Origin: Trachythela sp. YZ-2020
Lineage: Eukaryota > Cnidaria > Anthozoa > Malacalcyonacea > Clavulariidae
Direction of reading: 5' to 3'
Assembly: GCA_016169945.1 (NCBI GenBank)
Contig: JADLSH010000091.1
Coordinates: 1,178,001 to 1,242,000 of the forward strand
Length of the DNA: 64,000 nucleotides
Positions 1 to 8,444 of the stretch are shown here, one piece after another. The notes under the pieces are model-generated. The model was not told the DNA's origin, did not search any database, and saw nothing but the letters and a program-made list of their open reading frames with translations. Numbering within the stretch: the stretch's first letter is position 1; the number at the start of each line of letters is the position of its first letter. Made by a program: the position numbers and the translations under genes.

Positions 1-207
1 CTTTATTTTATCCCTTAGTTCTTGTATTTTATTACGTCTCAGTACCTCCTGTTCATAGAACTTTTCCTTAGCTGCGGTAAGGTCCTCTAGTGCTTTATTA
101 TGTCTCCTCATCTCGGATTCATAGCCGTTCTTATCAATAAACTTAAACAAATAACCAGCACCGGCAAACGATATCGCTGCGAATGTTGTTTGTACCACCG
201 ATTGCAT
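1..207 (-). CDS. Membrane/coiled-coil protein of virus-like element, 3' end cut by window
   Basis: The minus strand is open from an ATG at 207 to base 1, giving 69 codons without a stop, so the C-terminus lies outside the window. Residues 1 to about 22 are hydrophobic (Ala, Gly, Phe, Tyr rich) and could form a membrane segment. The rest is strongly charged (Glu, Lys, Arg, Asn) with a pattern suiting a coiled coil. It is the leftmost gene visible in the minus-strand cluster of the virus-like element and starts 20 bp after the end of the 74-aa gene upstream. Similar small helix-plus-coil proteins accompany capsid genes in cnidarian virus-like elements as far as I remember; the function is unknown. 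I infer a virion or membrane-associated structural role only from context. Confidence 0.6.
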   Translation of the reverse strand, partial: MQSVVQTTFAAISFAGAGYLFKFIDKNGYESEMRRHNKALEDLTAAKEKFYEQEVLRRNKIQELRDKIK

Positions 208-226
208 TATACCACTCCCGGAGGTA

Positions 227-451
227 TTACTTAAAAGGGTCTGATGGTAGATACTTTTTGTCCTGTAGATACTTAACCGCCAAAGCACTACCAGACACAG
301 CCACTGCCAACTTCGCGGTTCCCATTAGTGACTCTGGAGTTGACAATGGTTCCTTTAGTATCTTCTTACTAATCATACTTAGACCCACTGCACCAAATGT
401 TATCATAATTGAATTATACACCCGGTTCATTAAATCTTTCTCCTCAGACAT
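227..451 (-). CDS. Small two-helix membrane protein (holin-like size) of virus-like element
   Basis: A 74-aa minus-strand frame. It has a short acidic N-terminus, a hydrophobic stretch at about residues 13-32, a second one at about 43-62, and a basic/polar C-terminus. Two predicted membrane helices in so short a protein resemble phage holins, but no catalytic or diagnostic motif is present and I do not assign that function. It lies 20 bp upstream of the coiled-coil gene and 23 bp downstream of the Pro/Glu-rich membrane-gene remnant, all on the same strand, so it is probably expressed with the minus-strand cluster of the virus-like element. The overlapping plus-strand frame is a shadow. Confidence that this is a real gene comes from tight packing and membrane-protein composition. 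Confidence 0.6.
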   Translation of the reverse strand: MSEEKDLMNRVYNSIMITFGAVGLSMISKKILKEPLSTPESLMGTAKLAVAVSGSALAVKYLQDKKYLPSDPFK

Positions 452-474
452 ACTGTTGTATTATATTTAAAGTT

Positions 475-598
475 TGTCTAGTCCTCCCGGTAGTACCGGC
501 TCTGGTTTTTCCGGCTCCGGCTCCGGTTTTTCCGGTGCAGCTTGTCTAGTGTAATACAAGCTTACTAAGGCGATCAATACCCCAATTACACCTATATA
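475..598 (-). pseudogene. C-terminal part of a membrane-anchored protein, split by LINE insertion
   Basis: On the minus strand, 598 to 475 reads as one hydrophobic helix of about 15 residues followed by a Pro/Glu/Lys-rich tail (PEKPEPEPEK) and a stop at 475-477. It has no start of its own. The likely missing N-terminus is the Lys/Arg-rich protein at 5529-5702, which runs into the LINE in the same direction. The LINE between them is flanked by TATATATT on both sides. The two halves together would make a type of small basic protein with one membrane helix and an acidic-proline tail. The exact pre-insertion frame is uncertain because the junction is low-complexity TA sequence. Confidence 0.5.
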
Positions 599-626
599 TT
601 AACTAGTAGTAACTAGTAAATTCAAC

Positions 627-2042
627 ATGGACGGTCACGTTCACGGAAGCTCCAACACAAGTGTTAATAATCACACTTCTAGTTGGGATCCCAACATTAT
701 AAATGAGTCAATTAAATCAGAGAGTATTACGTACGACGGAACGAGGGTAAAATGGTGTAAAGATTACGAGTCATTGAAAATTTTTATCGAAGCTGCTTTC
801 GGCTTAGACGGGAAATGGCGGTCCTTCGGAGGAAGCTCGAAGAAGTTTGATGCTGCAAACGTCGACTTCAATACAACATGGTACCCAGGTAAACTGAATA
901 CTCTTACATTTAACGGCAAAATAGGCAAACAAGCAAAGGAAAACCTAATCAATCGCTGCGAGTTGTCGTCTATGAGTGATGTCAAAAATACAGTAAATCG
1001 AAAGGGCAATTGTATTGATGAAGTTAAACACCCACAATCAAACACTACGAGCGCGCTTGGCTGCTCTAATGCATCGTATAAGAATGGAAAAGCGGTTATT
1101 GATGCCCCTGTCCAGTTTGAAAATAAACAAGATGGTATTGTTCATCGCCTGGCTCCTGTTCTGACTAATAAACTTTCCCAGACGGAACACACTGCGTTGA
1201 ATAACTGTGCTTGTAACTGTGGAGTTTTGACCGCCGAACTCGAAGGGGTCAAACTCGAGCTAGTTATTATGCAAAAGAATTTCGAGATTAAATTGGACTC
1301 TGTTGTTAGCAAAATTACAGGAGAGCATGTCAATATATTCCAACTTAAACAAGATCTTTCCTGCGAAAAGGATAAAAGTAATCGACTCGAATCGGACCTA
1401 GCTTTGTTTGTAAGAGAGAGAAATATCGAAGTCGACGAACTGAATGAAACAATAGCTTCACTCCATGATAGAATTAGAACCGTTGAAGCGATTAATGATC
1501 AATTAACACTTCCAAATATGTGCATAAATTTAGAAACAGCATCTAAATCTACCCAATTAGAAGGTAAATCAATTGAAATGCAAACTCAGAACGACGACCA
1601 GAACGATGAACGATGTTCAAATAATGAGTACCATACAAAGCCACAGAACAAAGCTAGATCTGTGCCCGTTGCAAATCCTGATAAAGTAAGGTCGCGCAAA
1701 AAAACCCAACAACAACCGGATCGACCAAAGTCCCAACAACCTGAAAACTTGCTTACGAAATCCTCGAATTGGTTAAATTACCTACCGCTTTTTGAAGTAC
1801 CGAGTAGAAAACAAAGTGAGGAAATTGAGAATAAAAAGGGAAAGATTAATAAGAAAAATTTTCCTTCTCGCCCTGGGAACACGTGCAGTTACATCGATTA
1901 CCATTTTCCCACTCGGAATTATTACCCTCCCTTCCGGAAACACCGTGGAAGTTGGCACTCAACCCACCCACCGTCTTACCAAGATCGGAGGGAAGTTTGG
2001 CTGAAGTATCTGGTTTTTGTTCGCCAAGCTCTGAGGACTTAA
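627..2042 (+). CDS. LINE A ORF1 protein (putative RNA-binding/chaperone)
   Basis: A 471-aa protein starting 26 bp after the inferred LINE 5' end. Residues about 40-100 form a conserved-looking block with Trp, Phe and a WYPG motif (near 85-88) followed by a leucine-rich strand. A Cys-containing stretch lies at about 195-200 (CACNCG). Residues 205-290 are Glu/Leu/Lys rich and look like a coiled coil. The C-terminal third is basic and Gln/Lys/Pro rich, as expected for nucleic-acid binding. ORF1 proteins of LINEs coat the element RNA and form multimers through coiled coils; that role is inferred from position before ORF2. I recognise no zinc knuckle. Confidence 0.7.
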   Translation: MDGHVHGSSNTSVNNHTSSWDPNIINESIKSESITYDGTRVKWCKDYESLKIFIEAAFGLDGKWRSFGGSSKKFDAANVDFNTTWYPGKLNTLTFNGKIGKQAKENLINRCELSSMSDVKNTVNRKGNCIDEVKHPQSNTTSALGCSNASYKNGKAVIDAPVQFENKQDGIVHRLAPVLTNKLSQTEHTALNNCACNCGVLTAELEGVKLELVIMQKNFEIKLDSVVSKITGEHVNIFQLKQDLSCEKDKSNRLESDLALFVRERNIEVDELNETIASLHDRIRTVEAINDQLTLPNMCINLETASKSTQLEGKSIEMQTQNDDQNDERCSNNEYHTKPQNKARSVPVANPDKVRSRKKTQQQPDRPKSQQPENLLTKSSNWLNYLPLFEVPSRKQSEEIENKKGKINKKNFPSRPGNTCSYIDYHFPTRNYYPPFRKHRGSWHSTHPPSYQDRREVWLKYLVFVRQALRT

Positions 2043-2428
2043 ACAATCCTAATAAAACTGGTAGTCTCCTCCCACCCCCCTTGCCAGGACTAATGTAGCG
2101 GAGGCCGATGGCAATAACATTGGTGAATCGATCCTGAAGACAAAAAGGCTCTGTTTTGTTCCTTCGTTTTTATTGTCAAACTGCATGCCTATATGTCAAT
2201 CAGTGTCTTCAAAGTTACCCCCGGAGATTGGGTTTTCTCCAACCTCACCCCAAACCCCTAATGGAAGTCCCTGTTCCACATTTACCCCCTTACGCCTTCC
2301 ACGATCACCCCTACTTCAGAGCACCGCATGCCGAAACCCTGCTGTAGACCCTGTTGATGATAGTTTGATACAACCTATCACATTCAGATAATACTAAGAA
2401 TGATAACATAACTGTCAATAAAAATAAT

Positions 2429-5242
2429 TTGATTAAGATTCCCAAATCATCTGCGTTGAGATGTAAACAAAGACATACAATGCCAAATGTGCTTCTATTT
2501 AATGCGCGTTCAATTTTCAGAAAGAAACCTGAACTTGTGGTTGTGATAGAGCAACGTAAATCAGATATCATACTAGTGACCGAAACGTGGCTGACAGACG
2601 ATGTGCCGGACCAATCAGTGAATATCACTGGTTTTAATCTAATAAGGAAGGATAGAACGATAGGAAGAGGTGGTGGCGTTGCAATCTATGTTAAAGAAAC
2701 TATTCCTTTAAAAGTCCGGCCCGACCTATCTAACGAAGACTTCGAGTGCCTCTGGATTGTTTTGCGGCCGAAATGGCTTCCTCGATCCATATCAAGAATT
2801 GCGGTTGCATGCGTTTATATTCCTCCATCCACAGATCGTGAAAATTTAAACAGGTTTTATGAGTACTTTTGTTATTGTTATGATATGTTGAAAGCAGAAA
2901 GCCCAAATACGTCAATTATAGCTGCTGGTGATTTCAACCCTGCAAGTAATGGCTTTAGTACAAAGATCATCAATAGACAATGCCACTTGAAACAAGTCAT
3001 CAAACAACCTACCAGAAATTCGGCAATTCTTGACCTTATTTTGACGGACATTCATAAATTTTACCAAGCCCCACTTGTATTAGCCCCAATTGGTACCTCA
3101 GACCACTGTACAATTATATGGTCATCACAAGAACAAATGCCGCACAAGCAAAAGCCAAAACGGATAAATGTAAGACCACTGAAATCCTCGTCATTACAAG
3201 CCTTTGAGCAGTATATCAGCGAATATAACTGGTCACCCGTGTTGAATGCCCCTTGTATAAACGATAAAGTCAACAAGTTTTTAGAATTAACAACAGAAAT
3301 GGTTGATGCATTCTTCCCTTTAAAGTCAGTCAAAATTCAAGATGACGACAAACCTTTTATAAATGGAAGAATTAAACAATTGATACAGAAACGAGATAAG
3401 GCATACAAACTCGGAAGATTCGATCAATCCAAACAATTGCGGAACTTAATTGTTGCAGAGATTAGAAAGGCCAAGCGCATATTCTATGAACAAAATATTA
3501 AACCCTTTCATAACCAAAACTCAAAGAAATGGTGGAAAAATGTAAAACGCATTGTTGGAAATAAAAGACAGAACTTTGATTTATCAGACCCTCTATCAGA
3601 CGTCCCAATGAACGATAAACAAACTGCTGATTACATAAACAGTTTCTTTACAAGTTTGACTAAAGAATACCCTAAAGTGAAAGATGAATGGTTATCATTC
3701 GGAAGTCAAGATCCTTTACCACCAATTACGATTGAAAGTGTTGCAAAGAAATTGTCCAATATGAACGTCAATAAAGCACCTGGCCCTTTTGATCCAAATA
3801 TGAAAGTGATAAAGATATTCGCTGAACACTTCGCCATGCCACTAGCTAACATTTACAACCAGTCGTTTAGAAGCAAATCTTTTCCTGAAATATGGAAAAT
3901 TTCCAATATATGCAGTGTCCCGAAATCAAACCCATGTTCGTCAGTGGAAGAACTAAGACCAATTGCATTGACTAGCACTCTTTCAAAACTTCAGGAATCA
4001 TATGCTGTTGAGTGGATTCTAAAAGATACTAATGACAAAATTAGTGAATCTCAATTTGGTGGTCTTGCTGGAACGTCTGCTGTCCTTGCATTAACTTACC
4101 AACTACACAAGTGGTACCTAGCGATGGAGAATAATAACAAAATTGTTCGAATTACATTCCTTGATTTTAGAAAAGCCTTTGACCTAATTGACCACAACCG
4201 ACTTTTGCAAAACTTTATTGACATTGATATACGCCCAGGTCTGATTGGATGGTGTGCATCGTATTTACATGGACGATCACAGATAACTTCTCATCATGGC
4301 GTAAAATCCGAGCGAATGGGAACAAATGGGGGGGTACCTCAGGGCAGCAAATTAGGACCAATCGCTTTTATTATAAAAATCAACCAACTCCCATCGGTTA
4401 CAAATTGGGAATCGTCCGAAACAACTAACCAAAATCGTACGGATGAGGGAGAAACAACAATGTTTATGGACGACACGACCTTATCTGAAGTGATACAAGT
4501 ATCAGACCACATTTCCGGGACACCGATTGGAAAAACTCAAGAAAATGTCAACAATGTAGTTCTGTTTGCAAAGCATGAAAAAATGGAACTAAATGCGAAG
4601 AAATGCAGAGAAATGATTCTCGATTTCAGGAAGAATAAAACAACCATCCCGCCAATTAATATTGACGGCCAACCTATCGCTCGGGTAAAGTCATATAAAT
4701 TACTAGGAATGTGGCTGGATGATGATATGAAATGGGCCAAAAATACTGAATTTATTATCAAAAAAGCAGCTAAACGGCTCCATTTTTTAAAGATCCTTAA
4801 GAATTATAGCGCGTGTAAAGATGATTTAAAATCCTTTTACTGCGCTGTTATAAGGTCCACTCTCGAGTATGGAGCGCAAGTATGGCATGGAAACCTCACC
4901 CAAGACCAAAGTAACAACATCGAAAGAATCCAAAAACGGGCGCTCAGAATTATCTGCCCTGGAAAGGACTACAATGAAGCCCTAAAAGAATGTAAACTTA
5001 TACCACTTAAAGAAAGAAGAAAGCTCCTGTGTATTGACCTTATCAGAAATATGGTCCAGTCCACCCATAAATTACATGGTTTGCTTCCTGATAAACATTC
5101 TAACATTAAAAAGAGAGAAACTAGAGCAAATAGTAATTTAATTTATAATTTTGCCTGTAGAACGGAACGCTTCAAAAGTAGTCCTTTAGTATATGCGATC
5201 GATAAATACAATGAAAGCATTAATGAAAGATTTGATTTATAG
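2429..5242 (+). CDS. LINE A ORF2: APE-type endonuclease and reverse transcriptase
   Basis: A 937-aa ORF2. The N-terminal 240 residues form an exonuclease-endonuclease-phosphatase domain: NARSIF near 25, a TETWL motif near 55, GDFNP near 167 and SDH near 223. The reverse transcriptase follows, with FLDFRKAFD near 576, GVPQGS near 635 and a catalytic box FMDD near 677. The C-terminal region contains the usual downstream LINE segments. FMDD replaces the common YADD/FADD; the two aspartates are kept, so activity is possible. The enzyme nicks target DNA and copies element RNA at the nick. The frame is fully open, in contrast to the other LINEs in this window. The clade (CR1/L2-like versus another APE group) cannot be fixed by eye. 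Confidence 0.9.
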   Translation: MIKIPKSSALRCKQRHTMPNVLLFNARSIFRKKPELVVVIEQRKSDIILVTETWLTDDVPDQSVNITGFNLIRKDRTIGRGGGVAIYVKETIPLKVRPDLSNEDFECLWIVLRPKWLPRSISRIAVACVYIPPSTDRENLNRFYEYFCYCYDMLKAESPNTSIIAAGDFNPASNGFSTKIINRQCHLKQVIKQPTRNSAILDLILTDIHKFYQAPLVLAPIGTSDHCTIIWSSQEQMPHKQKPKRINVRPLKSSSLQAFEQYISEYNWSPVLNAPCINDKVNKFLELTTEMVDAFFPLKSVKIQDDDKPFINGRIKQLIQKRDKAYKLGRFDQSKQLRNLIVAEIRKAKRIFYEQNIKPFHNQNSKKWWKNVKRIVGNKRQNFDLSDPLSDVPMNDKQTADYINSFFTSLTKEYPKVKDEWLSFGSQDPLPPITIESVAKKLSNMNVNKAPGPFDPNMKVIKIFAEHFAMPLANIYNQSFRSKSFPEIWKISNICSVPKSNPCSSVEELRPIALTSTLSKLQESYAVEWILKDTNDKISESQFGGLAGTSAVLALTYQLHKWYLAMENNNKIVRITFLDFRKAFDLIDHNRLLQNFIDIDIRPGLIGWCASYLHGRSQITSHHGVKSERMGTNGGVPQGSKLGPIAFIIKINQLPSVTNWESSETTNQNRTDEGETTMFMDDTTLSEVIQVSDHISGTPIGKTQENVNNVVLFAKHEKMELNAKKCREMILDFRKNKTTIPPINIDGQPIARVKSYKLLGMWLDDDMKWAKNTEFIIKKAAKRLHFLKILKNYSACKDDLKSFYCAVIRSTLEYGAQVWHGNLTQDQSNNIERIQKRALRIICPGKDYNEALKECKLIPLKERRKLLCIDLIRNMVQSTHKLHGLLPDKHSNIKKRETRANSNLIYNFACRTERFKSSPLVYAIDKYNESINERFDL

Positions 5243-5528
5243 GTTTATAATTGTTTTAGCATACTAGTGTTTCAGATTTTACTATATATAGATTATTAAT
5301 ATAATAATTTTAGTACAATTAGCGAAAAATCCTAATTCTATTATATGCCCTACCATAATTTTATATACTACTCACATAATTTTAAAGAAAATACTAATTC
5401 ATAGTCTTAATTATAATATATAAGAGTTTTGTATTTTATTCTTCATAATCCTGTAACACATAATAATTTAGCTATATATTTTGCTATTGAAATGTGATTA
5501 ATAAAACCATTATTATTATTATATTATT

Positions 5529-5702
5529 ATATATTGCTTCACTCCCAGGGGTAAACCAAGATGTGTCATCACACACACCGGCGGCGGCGTCCTCTAGTAA
5601 TTTTTTCTTCCTCTCACGTGCCTGCCTAGAGAGCTCAGCCAACCTTTTACCAGCCTCAACACGTTTTGGATCCTTCTCTTTTTTGGTCACTTGGTCATTC
5701 AT
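5529..5702 (-). pseudogene. N-terminal part of the LINE-split basic membrane protein
   Basis: The minus-strand ATG at 5702 opens a Lys/Arg/Glu-rich protein (KRVEAGKRLAELSRQARERK, residues 13-32), followed by a less charged segment ending near residue 58. The frame then runs into the LINE A tail and stops at 5484 after a meaningless Ile-rich stretch. The start lies 22 bp downstream of the tail-collar gene on the same strand. The matching C-terminus (membrane helix plus Pro/Glu tail) is at 475-598. The basic helical N-terminus might contact DNA or the inner capsid, but this is only inference from charge. Confidence 0.6.
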
Positions 5703-5724
5703 AATATAAAGTCCGGGAGTAGTT

Positions 5725-6171
5725 TCATCCAGTTCTCATGATAAAGGCTAGTGCGTAATATGGTGGGGTAATATCAATTGGTTGCCCCTGACCAATTGTG
5801 TCTGTTGTGATTCGCTTTTCATCACCCTCACTTGTTCCTGTGTTAAACTCACTAGGATCTCCCCTTGTTGATGTGTCAGCTATGGGGGTTAAACTCGGTA
5901 GGTTTGAGAATCCACCTATTTTATGGAAATGAGCGGGCATATTCGCTATACTCAGAGTCTTTTCCTTGCTACCACCAGTTTGGCCCACACTAGCGAGATC
6001 CTTTGATATAATAAATCTGTCCGTTAAATTAGGTGTACCATTGGTCCCATCACACAGACTCCATAATGAAGGTATAGTTGCACCACTCCACATTGCTATG
6101 ATTCCCTTTGGTATTACCTTATCAACTTCACCCCCGGGAGTGCCGCCATCATAACCATAGTATAATGCCAT
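5725..6171 (-). CDS. Phage tail-collar-like (receptor-binding/fibre tip) protein
   Basis: A 148-aa protein. Residues 21-55 contain a pattern resembling the phage tail collar domain (Pfam Collar, also in microcystin-dependent proteins): a PKGIIAMWSG strand, a W..CDG turn and a PNLTDRFI motif. Further on there is a G-rich segment, an MPAHFH segment typical of the same fold, and a C-terminal PPYYALAFIMR strand. All these elements occur in order at normal spacing for short collar proteins of about 150-180 aa. The N-terminus has PG-rich sequence at a CCCGGG palindrome. The start codon overlaps the stop of the 481-aa gene (TAATG), so the two are probably expressed together. In phages such proteins form fibre tips; in a capsid-coding element the best guess is a host-attachment protein. 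Confidence 0.75.
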   Translation of the reverse strand: MALYYGYDGGTPGGEVDKVIPKGIIAMWSGATIPSLWSLCDGTNGTPNLTDRFIISKDLASVGQTGGSKEKTLSIANMPAHFHKIGGFSNLPSLTPIADTSTRGDPSEFNTGTSEGDEKRITTDTIGQGQPIDITPPYYALAFIMRTG

Positions 6172-7616
6172 TATAGTAGTAGCCTCGATAATGTTATAAC
6201 CGACAAAGCTGATATAACCAATAGCTCCACCCCCGGGACCCCCGGAGTTTCCTCCTCCTCCTCCCGGGACACCGCGGGCTGCTCCGCTGTAGTGTCCCGG
6301 GACCCCTGGAGGTCCTTAGGGTGGTCCACCCCCGGGACTCCCGGGAGTCCATGGGGCCTCGGGGAGTGGTTCACATTAGCGTTCTTTCCGAAGGTCATAG
6401 TCTTCTCCACCGCAATGGTCAATATGTTATTATAGCCAGCAATTGGCTTTTGTAAAATAATCATATTTCCTGGAACTAGAATAATACCTGGGCTAATGGC
6501 AGTGTTAAGCACCACATTCGTAGCTGCTATTGCTTTCCTCATGTTTTCAATAGTGACAGTTGTATCGCTTTGTACTACAGTATCCTCAACAATTTTACGG
6601 AATACATCTTGTGTTTGCGAACTCTTAGCCCCATTGTTGACTATTGGCCACCTAGTTCTTGCCTGAGATCCAAGGACTGCATATACATAGCTTTCTATGC
6701 TTTCCTGTAGGAGCTTCTGTCCAAGTGTTGTTAGTCCAGTACTTCCGGTTTTTGGTATAAATGACTTATAGTCCGCAGATGCATTTCTCACCGACTCACC
6801 CACCTTTTGCTTGTAGTATATTCCAACTATTTGTCCTCTACTGTTTTTGGCGTATGTAACATCTTTAACTTTGGTGTTCCCACGATCTTTCTTAAATGTG
6901 CCGATGTTAGGAACCCCTTGGTAGAACTTTCTATTGGACCACTTTGTGATAATAGGAAGCACCTTAAAAATCGCTTGCAATTGATTGGAGTATCTTTTAA
7001 GACCGTCTGGGGCTGTTAGGAATCTTCTAATCCAAAAATAAATATGATACCTAATAAGACTTTCAACTACCAGACTCCCGGGGGTGTCCATCTTTAGATG
7101 CTCCATGGATATCCCTGAGAGATGTGTTGCTACGTACATAGCACAAATACTGGTGTAATATGGTTCGGTAATGACGGTATTAATATCGAATTTTTTTAAC
7201 ATTAGTTTCTTGGGCGCCGCAATCTCAATTTTACTAAGGTCACTCTGAAAGCTATCACTATCGTTAACGTATACATCAAAGTTACTTAGTACAGCACCAA
7301 TACTCATATCATTGAGCGGGGGTGTCAAGGGTATATCTCCGCCTGAGGGTAGCCACAACTTAGGCCAGTGATAGTACTTATTTATTGTTAGATACTTTTG
7401 ATACTCTTTGTTACCCGTAAATTCCTTCTTTTTAATATCAATCAGTATCCAATCCTTCGTTATAAAATAAACATTAGTACCTCTATCACCCGACCCATCA
7501 GTGGCGGCCCATGTTTCAAAGTGAAACCTACTTGTGTCAGCATAAGGATACTTAGTTTTAAAATCAAGCTCGATCTTGCGTTTAGCATCAATTATCCATT
7601 GAGAATAATCCACCAT
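6171..7616 (-). CDS. 481-aa protein of virus-like element with PG-rich, acidic C-terminus and terminal membrane helix
   Basis: The frame is open from 7832, but the first 72 codons overlap the divergent plus-strand gene, so I place the start at the ATG at 7616 (MVDYSQW). The protein is 481 aa. The body has mixed alpha/beta composition with many Trp and Tyr and a conserved-looking stretch around SNRKFYQGVPNIGTFKKD. After about residue 400 it becomes PG-rich (PGVPGV twice), then strongly acidic (EEEEE), then ends in a hydrophobic helix. Five of the element's CCCGGG palindromes lie in this PG-coding part. I do not recognise a named family. Its length and its stop/start overlap with the collar-like gene suggest a virion or attachment-related structural protein. 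It could instead be a membrane-anchored assembly factor. Confidence 0.6.
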   Translation of the reverse strand: MVDYSQWIIDAKRKIELDFKTKYPYADTSRFHFETWAATDGSGDRGTNVYFITKDWILIDIKKKEFTGNKEYQKYLTINKYYHWPKLWLPSGGDIPLTPPLNDMSIGAVLSNFDVYVNDSDSFQSDLSKIEIAAPKKLMLKKFDINTVITEPYYTSICAMYVATHLSGISMEHLKMDTPGSLVVESLIRYHIYFWIRRFLTAPDGLKRYSNQLQAIFKVLPIITKWSNRKFYQGVPNIGTFKKDRGNTKVKDVTYAKNSRGQIVGIYYKQKVGESVRNASADYKSFIPKTGSTGLTTLGQKLLQESIESYVYAVLGSQARTRWPIVNNGAKSSQTQDVFRKIVEDTVVQSDTTVTIENMRKAIAATNVVLNTAISPGIILVPGNMIILQKPIAGYNNILTIAVEKTMTFGKNANVNHSPRPHGLPGVPGVDHPKDLQGSRDTTAEQPAVSREEEEETPGVPGVELLVISALSVITLSRLLL

Positions 7617-7626
7617 ACCTAGTGTA
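7617..7626. promoter_or_regulatory. 10-bp gap between divergent starts; possible bidirectional promoter zone
   Basis: The minus-strand start (7616) and plus-strand start (7627) are separated by only 10 bp, so promoter elements for each arm must lie inside the opposite gene or be shared. The arrangement marks the point where the two gene arms of the virus-like element diverge. No TATA-like match is visible within the gap itself. Confidence 0.35.
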
Positions 7627-8376
7627 ATGAGAAAAATTACGTTGGTAGTGCAAACTCCCGAGGCTGTTATCACACCAAGGGTCCCAATATCCTTAGACAA
7701 ATATGAGTATTTACTGGTAAAAAGGGTTGTAATACTTTGGGAGTTTTTAAATTTCCCTGAAAACACAACCCTGTTTGACGTGGGTGGTAATAAATTCACT
7801 GTTAATGCTGGCCACGCCAGCTTCTCTGACATAGTTAAGGTAATTCATTTATATGATCCAGACATTAAGGTAAAATACTACAGTGGGAATGGTTATTGTA
7901 TAATCACGACCAAGAGCAAGACATTGGAGTTATACCCTGAATTGGCTGAACTTCTAGGCTTCACACCTGGTAATACAATATGGGATGTCAATACAGCCCG
8001 AACATCAAACTTAAAACTTAATATGAATCGCGGATTAGAATACTTGAAAATCAACTTCCCCGGTCGATTAATAGATGAGGCTAATAACATCTCCAATCTG
8101 AGCAGACCAGTTGTATTTGACACATTGGATAATAAAACGTACAAAGCAAAAACTAAGGAGTTGAGCGGGACTGCTATTGAGTGCTCGACTGTGTTGCATC
8201 TACCAATTCCTAAGGATGGTAATGTCTTTGGCCAAATACAGGAGTTCAATGATATTGAGTCCAAGGTTAAGGTTAATACCGGTAATGAAATCAGCAGCTT
8301 CCATGTTGTGGTGACAGATCAGGATGATCAACCCAGGGATATAGGTAGGATAATAATAGAAGCCTATCTCATCTAA
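7627..8376 (+). CDS. Capsid-associated beta-rich protein, paralogue 1
   Basis: A 249-aa protein related to the gene that begins 5 bp downstream and is split by the hAT element. Shared features in the same order are an N-terminal KIT strand, a conserved FxN segment, a LLGF or LLGY segment, an N..GLEY(L/I)KI strand, a FG.(I/V)Q.F.DIESKV block and a C-terminal TDQ(D/N)D.P.D.G motif before a final E.YL strand. The alternating hydrophobic pattern suits a beta-sandwich. In Polintons a minor capsid (penton) jelly-roll protein accompanies the major capsid gene. I infer such a role from the element context, the pairing and the beta-rich look, not from a recognised catalytic motif. It could also be a spike or fibre-base protein. 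Confidence 0.6.
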   Translation: MRKITLVVQTPEAVITPRVPISLDKYEYLLVKRVVILWEFLNFPENTTLFDVGGNKFTVNAGHASFSDIVKVIHLYDPDIKVKYYSGNGYCIITTKSKTLELYPELAELLGFTPGNTIWDVNTARTSNLKLNMNRGLEYLKINFPGRLIDEANNISNLSRPVVFDTLDNKTYKAKTKELSGTAIECSTVLHLPIPKDGNVFGQIQEFNDIESKVKVNTGNEISSFHVVVTDQDDQPRDIGRIIIEAYLI

Positions 8377-8444
8377 ATGTATGTTGAAAATAACAGTACT
8401 ACTGCAAGGAGATACAACTACTGTAAACCTTCAGGAATCAATTG

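Larger units (their letters stand above)
601..5527 (+). mobile_element. Non-LTR retrotransposon (LINE A), both ORFs open
   Basis: A 4.9-kb LINE inserted in the minus-strand gene cluster of the virus-like element. It carries ORF1 (627-2042) and ORF2 (2429-5242), both uninterrupted, and ends in an ATT-rich tail typical of some LINE 3' ends. The octamer TATATATT occurs at 593-600 and 5528-5535 and fits a target-site duplication, though the sequence is simple enough to arise by chance. The region 5243-5500 is AT-rich 3' untranslated sequence with no gene. The stretch 2043-2428 between the ORFs has only short shadow frames. Open frames suggest a recent insertion. Confidence 0.8.

Noticed and set aside
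183..470. Plus-strand 95-aa frame
   Set aside because: Shadow of the minus-strand membrane-protein genes.
7617..7832. N-terminal extension of the 481-aa protein to 7832
   Set aside because: It would overlap the divergent plus-strand gene by 206 bases; the ATG at 7616 lies just outside that gene, and the extension overlaps well-supported coding sequence.
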